Positions 52,736 through 60,848 of a DNA stretch of 64,000 nucleotides are shown piece after piece. A model generated the notes under the pieces. It searched no databases. It was given only the letters and a program-made list of their open reading frames with translations, and was not told the origin of the DNA. Both the position numbers and the translations under genes were made by a program. How positions within the stretch are numbered: position 1 is the first letter of the stretch; each line of letters opens with the position of its first letter. This DNA comes from Brumimicrobium sp964585545. Lineage in GTDB: Bacteria; Bacteroidota; Bacteroidia; Flavobacteriales_D; Crocinitomicaceae. Location of the stretch: positions 1 through 64,000 of the forward strand of contig CAZPDT010000009.1 in NCBI GenBank assembly GCA_964585545.1. Direction: 5' to 3'.

Positions 52736-54532
52736 ATGGGAAAATATAATATCGGACCGCTTTTAAGAACAATTAATGACCCTAAAGATTTAAGGAAATT
52801 AAATAAGAATCAGCTTCCGCAATTGGCAGAAGAAGTTCGACAATATATGATAGATGTTTTATCAGAAATCGGAAATTCTCATTTTGCTGCAAGTCTTGGT
52901 GTTGTAGAATTAACTGTTGCCCTACATTATATTTTTAATACACCGGAAGATCAATTGGTTTGGGATGTTGGTCACCAAGCCTACGGACACAAAATTTTAA
53001 CGGGAAGAAAGGATTTATTTCCCACCAACCGAACAAAAGGAGGTATAAGCGGTTTTCCTAAACGCAGTGAAAGTATCTACGACACATTCGGCGTAGGCCA
53101 TTCTTCAACCTCTATTTCTGCTGCTTTGGGTATGGCCATTGCTGATCGATATAAAGGAGAAGTGAACCGCCATCATATTGCTGTTATTGGAGATGGAGCC
53201 ATGACTGCTGGAATGGCTTTCGAAGGACTTAATCATGCTGGATTTGAAAAAGATACCAATCTCTTGGTTGTTTTAAACGACAATAACATGTCAATTGATC
53301 CCGATGTTGGTGCATTGAGAGAATACCTCAGTGATATTACTGCTTCCCCTGTAGAACACAATGTTTTTGAAGCGTTAAATTTTCAATATTTTGGTCCGGT
53401 AGATGGACATGATGTGATAGCGCTAACTAAAGTTTTAACCGATTTAAAATCAGTTGCTGGTCCTAAGATTCTACATTGTATTACTAAAAAAGGAAAAGGT
53501 TTTAAGCCTGCAGAAATTGGAAATCCAGCACAATGGCATGCACCAGGCGTTTTTAATAAAGAAACTGGAGAAATTAAAGGTTCTTCTTCCCCTTTTCCAC
53601 AGCCACAAAAATACCAAGATGTATTTGGAAATACCTTAATTGAATTGGCAACAAAGAACAGCGCAATTATGGGAATTACACCCGCAATGCCAACAGGTTC
53701 ATCTTTAAATATTATGATGAAGGCAATGCCCAAACGCGCCTTTGACGTAGGGATTGCGGAACAACATGCAGTAACGTTCTCCGCTGGATTGGCAACACAA
53801 GGTATGATTCCTTTCTGTGTTATCTATTCTACCTTTATGCAACGGGCTTATGATCAGTTAATCCATGATGTTGCTCTACAAAATTTAAATGTTGTTTTTT
53901 GTTTGGATCGGGCAGGACTTGTTGGAGCAGATGGAGCAACACATCACGGCGCATTTGATTTGGCATATCTTAGAAGTATTCCCAACATGACAATTGCATC
54001 GCCAATGAATGAGGAGGAGTTGAGAAATTTGATGTATACTGCACAACAAAAAGACCAAGGCCCATTTTGTATTCGATACCCGAGAGGCAGAGGTGTGATG
54101 ACCAATTGGAAAACCAAGATGAAAACCATTGAAGTGGGCACAGGACGTAAACTAATTTCAGGAGACGATTTAGCCATTCTTTCAATTGGCCATGTTGGGA
54201 ATTTCGCTCAAAAAAGTATAAAGGTACTGCAAAAAGAAAAGTACTCCATTGCACATTATGATATGCGCTTTGTTAAACCTATTGATGAAAATTTATTACA
54301 CGAAATCTTTACAAAATTTAAAAAAATAATAACTGTAGAAGATGGTTGCACAACAGGGGGGTTAGGAAGTGCAGTACTTGAATTTATGGCCGACCACGAT
54401 TATCATTCACAATTGATTCGATTGGGTATCCCCGACCGTTTTATCAATCATGGAACACAAGCAGAGTTGCATGCAGAATGTGGTTTTGATGTCCAAGGAA
54501 TTGTGAAAACGATAATAGAAATGCTCAAATAG
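52736..54532 (+). CDS. dxs: 1-deoxy-D-xylulose-5-phosphate synthase
   Basis: 598 residues. Condenses pyruvate and glyceraldehyde 3-phosphate, first step of the MEP isoprenoid pathway. Thiamine-diphosphate motif GDGAMTAGMAFEGLNHA...NDNNMSI, SEIGNSHFAASLGVVELTVALH, WDVGHQAYGHKILTG, and transketolase-type DRAGLVGADGATHHGAFD with C-terminal YDMRFVKPIDE are all clear. Standard length (slightly shorter than E. coli's 620). A carotenoid cyclase gene nearby also uses isoprenoids. Confidence 0.97.
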   Translation: MGKYNIGPLLRTINDPKDLRKLNKNQLPQLAEEVRQYMIDVLSEIGNSHFAASLGVVELTVALHYIFNTPEDQLVWDVGHQAYGHKILTGRKDLFPTNRTKGGISGFPKRSESIYDTFGVGHSSTSISAALGMAIADRYKGEVNRHHIAVIGDGAMTAGMAFEGLNHAGFEKDTNLLVVLNDNNMSIDPDVGALREYLSDITASPVEHNVFEALNFQYFGPVDGHDVIALTKVLTDLKSVAGPKILHCITKKGKGFKPAEIGNPAQWHAPGVFNKETGEIKGSSSPFPQPQKYQDVFGNTLIELATKNSAIMGITPAMPTGSSLNIMMKAMPKRAFDVGIAEQHAVTFSAGLATQGMIPFCVIYSTFMQRAYDQLIHDVALQNLNVVFCLDRAGLVGADGATHHGAFDLAYLRSIPNMTIASPMNEEELRNLMYTAQQKDQGPFCIRYPRGRGVMTNWKTKMKTIEVGTGRKLISGDDLAILSIGHVGNFAQKSIKVLQKEKYSIAHYDMRFVKPIDENLLHEIFTKFKKIITVEDGCTTGGLGSAVLEFMADHDYHSQLIRLGIPDRFINHGTQAELHAECGFDVQGIVKTIIEMLK

Positions 54533-54561
54533 AAATATAACCTTTCGTTACCATCCAAAAA

Positions 54562-54705
54562 CTAATGGGATTCTTTATAAACAAAGTCCAAAGCCTGACC
54601 CAATGTTTTATGTCTGAACTCAAATCCTGTTGCAATAATTTTGCTGTTGTCAACCTTAATGCCATTTATAACCAAAGAAGACATCTCTCCAAGAAAGCAT
54701 TTTAA
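54562..54705 (-). pseudogene. C-terminal remnant of a TIGR01777-type NAD-dependent epimerase
   Basis: Minus-strand frame without a start reads LGEMSSLVINGIKVDNSKI, then GFEFRHKTLGQALDFVY and a TAG stop at 54562-54564. This is the DUF1731 C-terminus of SDR39U1-like epimerases. The other roughly 250 residues are gone; on the upstream side the match ends at TAACCCG (54703-54709). Confidence 0.65.
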
Positions 54706-54798
54706 CCCGAAAAAAACACATTTATGAATTAATCTTACCAAAGAAATAATTTATGCATTATCTTAGGCACCTTATCTTTTAAAAGATTAACATACAGT

Positions 54799-55491
54799 AT
54801 GAGTCTCTTACTATGGATAAACATATTTATTGTTATAGGTCCACTGCTTCTTTCTTTTGATAAGCGGGTGCAATTTTATAAACAATGGAAAACTGTAATT
54901 CCTGCAGTTATCTTGGTTGGCTTATTTTTTGCCTTTTGGGGTGGTTACTTTACAAGAATTGGAGTTTGGGGGTTTAATCCCGATTATTTATCTGGAATAA
55001 CATACTTTAGAATGCCCTTAGAAGAAATCTTGTTTTTCTTTACGGCATCATTTGCTTTTTCCTTTATTTATATAGAAGTTAAATCTTATCTTTCAAAGTT
55101 TCGTCCGATTCATTTTTCTTATTATTTCTCTTTGTTTTTTACACTCATTTGTTTGGCCACCAGCATTATTTATCGCGATAATATATACACCTTCACTGCT
55201 TTTGGAATCGCAGGATTAATCAATTGGATTATCTATTTCGGATATACGCCAAAATGGTATCCTTACTTTATTATTTCTTTTTTTGTTGCCATAATTCCAT
55301 TCTTTTTTCTGGAAGGTCTACTGTTGGGTGTTGTTACAGGAAACCCTTTGTCGTGGTACAATCCAGAAGAAATTATTGGCTTTAGAATACTGTCAATTCC
55401 CGTTGAAGAGTTTTTTCTTATTTTTTCAATTAACTTCTCTGTAATAATTGCCCATGAATTCCTTAAGAAAAAACGATTGCCTAGAAATTAA
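54799..55491 (+). CDS. Lycopene cyclase domain protein (CrtYcd-like)
   Basis: 230 residues, six to seven membrane helices in two related halves. Each half holds the family signature: GFNPDYLSGITYFRMPLEEILFFF (P-L-E-E) and WYNPEEIIGFRILSIPVEEFFLIF (P-V-E-E). Members cyclise lycopene ends to beta-ionone rings for carotenoids. Other carotenoid genes are not next to it. The gene lies between the epimerase remnant and a barrel gene. Confidence 0.88.
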   Translation: MSLLLWINIFIVIGPLLLSFDKRVQFYKQWKTVIPAVILVGLFFAFWGGYFTRIGVWGFNPDYLSGITYFRMPLEEILFFFTASFAFSFIYIEVKSYLSKFRPIHFSYYFSLFFTLICLATSIIYRDNIYTFTAFGIAGLINWIIYFGYTPKWYPYFIISFFVAIIPFFFLEGLLLGVVTGNPLSWYNPEEIIGFRILSIPVEEFFLIFSINFSVIIAHEFLKKKRLPRN

Positions 55492-55625
55492 CAAAAGTTA
55501 ATTAATTCTTTCTCCTCTTTTATTTAAATACTCTTATCTTGAGTCTGTCAACTGACTATTTAGCTCGTTTGTATTCTATCGTGGAAGCAAGTAATTTATT
55601 AATCTTATTTTAAAAAAAACAGTTT

Positions 55626-56261
55626 ATGAAAAAATTAAGCAGTAGTATTTACTTAATCGTTATCCTATTTATGGTCAATACCGTATTTTCTCAACAGGAA
55701 GATATGCGTGGAAAATTTAATTTCGGACTTAAAGCAGGAGCTAATTTTTCTAATGTATGGGATTCAAATGCAGAAGATTTTTCAGCAGACGGAAAGTTTG
55801 GGTTTGCAGGTGGTGTATTTGCAACAATTCCCTTTGGAGATCTGTTGGGTGTACAACCTGAAATAATGTTCTCTCAAAAGGGGTATCAATCCTCAGGCTC
55901 AGTGTTTGGCATGCCTTACAGTATGAAGCGTACTTCGAATTATCTAGAAATTCCTTTACTACTGGCCATTCGGCCCATTCCAGCAGTAAGTATTTTAATT
56001 GGACCTCAATTTAGTTTTTTGCTAAGTCAAAAAGATGAGTTTACAGCAGGAACTTTTACCGACGAACAAGAAGAAACATTTGACACAAATATTCGAAAAA
56101 ACCGATTGGGGATGCATGCTGGATTAGACATTAACTTTAATCACATTGTAATATCACCAAGGGCAGCAATTGATTTTCAAGACAATAAAAAGGATGGTTC
56201 GTCGGAGGATCCTCGATACAAGCTTTTTTACTTTCAACTAACAGTTGGATATAGGTTCTAA
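55626..56261 (+). CDS. Porin-family outer-membrane beta-barrel protein
   Basis: 211 residues. Signal peptide MKKLSSSIYLIVILFMVNTVFSQ, then the PorT/OmpW-like order: FNFGLKAGANFSNVWDS, FAGGVFATIPFGDLLGVQPEIMFSQKGY, NYLEIPLLLAIRPIPAVSILIGPQFSFLLS, ending FQLTVGYRF. Typical porT-type OMP_b-brl fold. Convergent with the phosphatase gene, with tails overlapping by 4 nt. Confidence 0.8.
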   Translation: MKKLSSSIYLIVILFMVNTVFSQQEDMRGKFNFGLKAGANFSNVWDSNAEDFSADGKFGFAGGVFATIPFGDLLGVQPEIMFSQKGYQSSGSVFGMPYSMKRTSNYLEIPLLLAIRPIPAVSILIGPQFSFLLSQKDEFTAGTFTDEQEETFDTNIRKNRLGMHAGLDINFNHIVISPRAAIDFQDNKKDGSSEDPRYKLFYFQLTVGYRF

Positions 56262-57496
56262 AATATTCTACAACTAAAAATGGCTGTATCATCAACTAAA
56301 CTCTCAGATTCTCTAAATTCATCGAGTTTAGAGAAAATGAGGTTGTTAAGATCTTCCATTTTTAAAGGGTAAAAACTGTGAATAAGCCGGATAAGACGAT
56401 CTGTTTCGAAATACTCTCCTGCTTTATTTTGCAATTCTACTACACCATCAGTATATAAAACTAAAGTTGAGTTGCTGCCAATTGTTATTTCCTCAGGTTC
56501 TACAAATGGAATTTTTTCGAGCATTCCAAGGCCTATTCCTCCTTTATCTAAAAATTGTGCTTTCTTTCCATTGGTGAGAATAGGATGGTTGTGTCCGGCA
56601 TTGATGTATTTAAAACGTCGGGATTTGGTGTTGTAATGTCCAATAAAGAAAGTAATGAATTTCTCACCTTTTGCTGTATTCATCACCTTATTGTTCAGTT
56701 CGTGAATAAGGTCTTCCAAATTGAGTTTTCTTACACTTAATAAGGTTCTGATCATGGCTTGAAAGTTGGCCATCAACATTGCAGCACTTATACCTTTTCC
56801 AGAAACATCAGCAATACAAACAATAAATTCATTTTTATTGATACGGATAAAGTCGTAATAATCTCCACCCACTTCATGTCGTGCCGTATAATTTGCAGCC
56901 AAATCAATGCGTTTATCAGAGGGCAAATCTGAAGGGAACAGCATTTTTTGCATTTCTGAAGCCACTTCGAGTTCTTTGTTTATGCGTTCTTGAACTAAAC
57001 GTTGTTTATTCATCCGTTTATTTTCAATCGCAACTACAATAATATTGGTTAGCATTTGGATAAACGATAAATCATCGAAGGATCCATCAGATTTTGTTCG
57101 TTTCTTTTTCTTTTCACGTTCCTTCAGTAGCAAATAAGCAATGGGCACTTCCTCATGAATCACGGGAATAATAATATCAAAATTAGCCAACTCCTTATTG
57201 CTCGAAGATTCGATTATTGTTATTTCATTAAATCGGGCCAAATCCCTTTCTTTATCAATGCTTTTAAGCCTACCTTTAATTCCTGATTTTACCAGATAAT
57301 TCCAATTGTCTTGCTTGTTAAACAAAACAAACTTATCCAATTTCATTCTTTCTTTAAGAATAAACTCATAGAGTGAAAGCAAGTATTCTACCGATTGGTT
57401 TGTATTGATTCCCTTTGTAATTTCGAGAATAGAATTCAGCTCGAAATCTTTAAACTTCAATTGTGCTTTCAGTTCTTGAATAAGGGCATTTTCCAT
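56258..57496 (-). CDS. PP2C-type SpoIIE serine phosphatase with N-terminal GAF-like domain
   Basis: 412 residues. N-terminal 40-170 resembles a GAF sensor; then a coiled segment KELEVASEMQKMLFPSDLP links to the SpoIIE/RsbU phosphatase with ARHEVGGDYYDF, VCIADVSGKGISAAMLMANF and TDGVVELQN, including the metal-binding Asp residues. Such proteins act on anti-sigma antagonists or other Ser/Thr-phosphorylated partners; no partner is next to it. It overlaps lpxD by one base, so both are probably one transcript. Confidence 0.9.
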   Translation of the reverse strand: MENALIQELKAQLKFKDFELNSILEITKGINTNQSVEYLLSLYEFILKERMKLDKFVLFNKQDNWNYLVKSGIKGRLKSIDKERDLARFNEITIIESSSNKELANFDIIIPVIHEEVPIAYLLLKEREKKKKRTKSDGSFDDLSFIQMLTNIIVVAIENKRMNKQRLVQERINKELEVASEMQKMLFPSDLPSDKRIDLAANYTARHEVGGDYYDFIRINKNEFIVCIADVSGKGISAAMLMANFQAMIRTLLSVRKLNLEDLIHELNNKVMNTAKGEKFITFFIGHYNTKSRRFKYINAGHNHPILTNGKKAQFLDKGGIGLGMLEKIPFVEPEEITIGSNSTLVLYTDGVVELQNKAGEYFETDRLIRLIHSFYPLKMEDLNNLIFSKLDEFRESESLVDDTAIFSCRIF

Positions 57497-58422
57497 TATA
57501 AATTCTCTAAAATCTCGGGCAACTTGCGCAAAGCGGCCATTTCTCGATACATCTTTCGAATGTCTTGTGCTGGCGTTCCAAAATACGTTTTATTGGCAGG
57601 TAAACTTTTCGATATGCCTGATTTTGCTAAAATTGTTGCGTTTTCTCCTATAACAATATCGCTGGCACAACCTACTTGTCCCCACATTGTAACATTGTCT
57701 TGTATTTCTACACAACCAGCAATACCAACGTTTGCCGCAAATAAACAGTTTTTCCCAATAGAAGTATCGTGTCCAATCTGAACTTGATTGTCAATCTTTG
57801 TTCCTTCGCCAATTACGGTTGTTCCCGTGACTCCCGAGTCAATTGTACACAATGCTCCAATCTCAACATTCTTTTGGATTAAAACACCTCCGCATGTATG
57901 CAACCGATCATATCTATCTTCTTTCTTTTTATAATAAAAAGCATGCTGACCAATTACTGTACTGGCACCTATTAAAACATCGTCCTCTATGGTGACATTA
58001 TTCAAAATGATAACACCGGGGTACAGCACCACATTTTTCCCTATCGTGACATTATTTCCAATAGTGACATTGGGATAGATCTGTACAGATGCATCAATAG
58101 ATGTTTCTTCACCAATTGAGCTGGAAAAAATTTTAGTGGGACTAAAATGCTTGATTAAATAATTAAAATCATCAAATGGATGCTCGCTAATCAGTAATGC
58201 TTTTCCTTCAGGGCAGTCTACTTTTTTATCAATAAGAATTGTTGAGGCATTACTATTTAATGCTTTATCATAATATTTTTTAAAATCCACAAAAACAATA
58301 TCCCCTTCCTCAACACAGTGAATTTCATTAATTCCCGTAATTATATGATTGGGATCCCCAATAAATTCACAGTTGAGCAATTCAGCAATCTCTTTTAACG
58401 ACTTTGATTGTTTTAATTTCAT
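57496..58422 (-). CDS. lpxD: UDP-3-O-acylglucosamine N-acyltransferase
   Basis: 308 residues; adds the second acyl chain in lipid A synthesis. N-terminal LpxD domain (SLKEIAELLNCEFIGD) then a left-handed parallel beta-helix of hexapeptides (VTIGNNVTIGKNVVLYPGV, TVIGEGTKIDNQVQIGHDTSIG with the catalytic His in IGHD) and NKTYFGTPAQDIR. Slightly shorter than the E. coli enzyme (341). It is followed in the same direction by the SpoIIE-type phosphatase gene. Confidence 0.9.
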   Translation of the reverse strand: MKLKQSKSLKEIAELLNCEFIGDPNHIITGINEIHCVEEGDIVFVDFKKYYDKALNSNASTILIDKKVDCPEGKALLISEHPFDDFNYLIKHFSPTKIFSSSIGEETSIDASVQIYPNVTIGNNVTIGKNVVLYPGVIILNNVTIEDDVLIGASTVIGQHAFYYKKKEDRYDRLHTCGGVLIQKNVEIGALCTIDSGVTGTTVIGEGTKIDNQVQIGHDTSIGKNCLFAANVGIAGCVEIQDNVTMWGQVGCASDIVIGENATILAKSGISKSLPANKTYFGTPAQDIRKMYREMAALRKLPEILENL

Positions 58423-58602
58423 GGTACGATTCAGTTTTACAAGACAGTAAAGTTAAAAAGAATATAATGAACAATAGAAATCTTACAGCAATAGTTGTAA
58501 GCCCTCTAATGTTAGTAAAGTAATATGAAATGAATTCACTTTATTTTTTTACATCAAAAATCCTAAGAAAGTTTTAACTTCGTTGATTCCAGAAAGAAAA
58601 AT

Positions 58603-59655
58603 ATGGCAAAGGGAGTTCCAAAACAGCTCATCACTATACTTAAGATTTTTGTCCCATTAGGAATAGGCATATATCTCTTATGGTGGTTTTATACAGCGAT
58701 GGACAGTGCAACAAAAGACGTATTTTTTAAGGCCATAAAAGAGGCCAATTATTTTTGGATTGTGTTGTCTATGGTTCTGGGTTTTTTAAGTCACTTGATA
58801 CGTGCTTACCGTTGGAAATATATGTTGGAGCCTCTCGGATATCAACCGAAATTCTGGCACAGGTACCATGCTTTAATGATTGGCTACTTGGTCAACCTCC
58901 TTGTTCCTAGAGCAGGAGAAGCCTCTCGGGGTACTTTGCTTTATCAAACAGACAAAATTCCTTTTTCAAAAAGTTTTGGAACGATTATTACTGAGCGAAT
59001 GTTTGATTTGTTTGTGCTCGGACTCATTCTTTTTCTAGCCATCACACTAAGTTTTGACGATCTCATGAAGGTCAAAGAGCTTGTCGTTTCAGGCACATCT
59101 GGAGCAAGCAATGCTGAAAGTACCCAATGGATTCTTTATCTGTTCCTCTCATTGGCCATTGGAGGTGTACTGTTATTTCTCGTTCTATGGATAAAGATAG
59201 CTACTTTTAGAACTAAGGTAAAAACATTCTTCGAAGGGATTGTTCATGGTATTTTGGCTATTTTTAAATCTAAAAAACCCGTTCAGTTTATTTTTTATAC
59301 ACTATTGATATGGGGTCTTTATCTTACTTTCTTTGGACTTTGCTTCTACGCATTTGATCAAACCAAAAATTTCCCCATCCATGGTATACTCATTGGATTT
59401 ATTGCAGGAACATTCGGCATGGTATTTACCAATGGAGGAATTGGAGCATATCCTTATCTTGTAGGTGTTGTGGTTATTTTTTACATTGGAAGTCAATTCA
59501 ATACAAACCAGGAAGCAGAAGGAATTGGAAAAGCACTTGGAATGATTATTTGGCTCTCTCAAACTGTATTAATTATTATATTGGGGCTGGTATCCCTTAT
59601 ATTTTTACCAAGAAATTATAAAAAAGAAAAAGATGACAAAGTGGGAACTAATTAA
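58603..59655 (+). CDS. Lysylphosphatidylglycerol synthase TM-region protein (UPF0104, flippase-like)
   Basis: 350 residues, about eight membrane helices. RAYRWKYMLEPLGY, YHALMIGYLVNLLVPRAGEASRG and GTFGMVFTNGGIGAYPY are the family's conserved sites. Homologues are the flippase part of MprF or stand-alone envelope lipid proteins. It shares 23 nt with the following rfaE2 gene, so it may work on LPS or lipid flipping. Confidence 0.88.
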   Translation: MAKGVPKQLITILKIFVPLGIGIYLLWWFYTAMDSATKDVFFKAIKEANYFWIVLSMVLGFLSHLIRAYRWKYMLEPLGYQPKFWHRYHALMIGYLVNLLVPRAGEASRGTLLYQTDKIPFSKSFGTIITERMFDLFVLGLILFLAITLSFDDLMKVKELVVSGTSGASNAESTQWILYLFLSLAIGGVLLFLVLWIKIATFRTKVKTFFEGIVHGILAIFKSKKPVQFIFYTLLIWGLYLTFFGLCFYAFDQTKNFPIHGILIGFIAGTFGMVFTNGGIGAYPYLVGVVVIFYIGSQFNTNQEAEGIGKALGMIIWLSQTVLIIILGLVSLIFLPRNYKKEKDDKVGTN

Positions 59656-60148
59656 ACATAAAATAGCAACACAAGAAGAGGCACAAACCGTTGTTTCATC
59701 GTGGAAGGACAATGACGAAAAAGTTGTTTTCACCAATGGATGTTTCGATATTTTACATCGTGGTCATGTAACGTATTTGGCCAAAGCTGGCTCTTTAGGA
59801 GATTATTTGGTAGTGGGTGTTAATTCTGACCAAAGCGTTAAAAGTCAAAACAAAGGCTCAAATCGGCCCATAAATGATGAGGATTCGCGTGCATTGCTTA
59901 TTGCAGCACTAGAAGTTGTAGATTTAGTCGTAATTTTTGAAAACGAAACACCAAAAGAATTGATTGAGATTATAGCACCTTCTGTATTGGTAAAAGGTGC
60001 AGATTATAATGCCGAAGAAAAAGATGAAACGAGTCCACAATACATTGTGGGTTCAAAAGAGGTTCGAGCTGCAGGTGGAGAAGTTGCTACAATCGAATTG
60101 GAGGTAGGGTATTCTACAACAAATATTATTCGCAAAATAATGGGCTAA
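59633..60148 (+). CDS. rfaE2: D-glycero-beta-D-manno-heptose-1-phosphate adenylyltransferase (RfaE2)
   Basis: 171 residues. Cytidylyltransferase-like fold: FTNGCFDILHRGHVTYL with the HxGH motif, VVGVNSDQSVKSQNKGSNRPIN, VDLVVIFENETPKELI and VLVKGADY. Makes ADP-heptose for the LPS core. The kinase half (RfaE1) is a separate gene elsewhere. Overlaps the flippase-like gene by 23 nt and convergent with the AtpZ gene by 4 nt. Confidence 0.93.
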   Translation: MTKWELIKHKIATQEEAQTVVSSWKDNDEKVVFTNGCFDILHRGHVTYLAKAGSLGDYLVVGVNSDQSVKSQNKGSNRPINDEDSRALLIAALEVVDLVVIFENETPKELIEIIAPSVLVKGADYNAEEKDETSPQYIVGSKEVRAAGGEVATIELEVGYSTTNIIRKIMG

Positions 60149-60387
60149 CCTCCGTTCTCTTCTTCATCTTTCCCGATTTTAATTACCTCCTTAATAATTA
60201 GATACAAAGCAGCTAAAATGGCCAATAATGTGAGCACAAGTGTCCATGTAGGGAAATTGTTTTCCTGTTTTTCATCCAACCATTGCCCACCTAGCGCTCC
60301 AGCAGTAATGATTACTGCCATCTGAATGCCAATTCCAGAAAACCGAATATAATTTTTAAGTCGACCTTTGTTATTGTTTTTCGTCAT
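60145..60387 (-). CDS. AtpZ/AtpI-family small membrane protein
   Basis: 80 residues. Two membrane helices (FSGIGIQMAVIITAGALGG and WTLVLTLLAILAALYLII) with the central GGQWLD turn that defines the AtpZ/AtpI family. Known members assist F0 c-ring assembly or carry Mg2+/Ca2+. No ATP synthase genes follow in this window; it starts right at the 3' end of the bactofilin gene, sharing one base. Confidence 0.85.
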   Translation of the reverse strand: MTKNNNKGRLKNYIRFSGIGIQMAVIITAGALGGQWLDEKQENNFPTWTLVLTLLAILAALYLIIKEVIKIGKDEEENGG

Positions 60388-60833
60388 TAATAGATCATAT
60401 CAGCAGCATCTGCTTTTTGTTGATGCTTTTTTGTGCTCTTTTTCGAAGCAGATGGGGAAGGAACAGTTCCTTTAGGCAAAATCCCCGAAAATATTTTTCC
60501 TTCTATCCTAGCACCATCTTCAATTACAAGTCTTTCAGTATTCACATCTCCTTTAACCACAGCTGTTTGATGAAGTGTCAATAATACTTCAGCATTGATC
60601 TGACCTGAAACCGTTCCGTCCAATTCAACTTCAGTAGCTGTTACATCTCCTGTAATTATCCCTTCCTCACCAACAACCAACCGGCCATCACATTTAACAT
60701 TACCATTAATTTTTCCATCTACACGTAAACTGCTGTTTGTTACAAGATCCCCTGTCAATTGTGTCTCTGAAACCAAACGATTGAGACGATCAGGACTTTC
60801 TTCATTTGTGCGTTTTTTTTCTCCTTTAAACAT
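60387..60833 (-). CDS. Bactofilin (polymer-forming cytoskeletal protein)
   Basis: 148 residues. Central right-handed beta-helix with repeating LVTNSSLRVDGKINGNVKC, RLVVGEEGIITGDV, VSGQINAEVLL and VVKGDVNTERLVI units; short disordered ends. Bactofilins form filaments that position wall and gliding machinery. Sits directly after the SprE-like gene (15 nt) and before AtpZ; this trio forms one operon. Confidence 0.93.
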   Translation of the reverse strand: MFKGEKKRTNEESPDRLNRLVSETQLTGDLVTNSSLRVDGKINGNVKCDGRLVVGEEGIITGDVTATEVELDGTVSGQINAEVLLTLHQTAVVKGDVNTERLVIEDGARIEGKIFSGILPKGTVPSPSASKKSTKKHQQKADAADMIY

Positions 60834-60848
60834 CTGTTGGTATTTTAA

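Noticed and set aside
52488..52772. 94-codon minus-strand frame across the dxs promoter
   Set aside because: Covers the ends of two clear plus-strand genes and their promoter; composition is that of a shadow frame.
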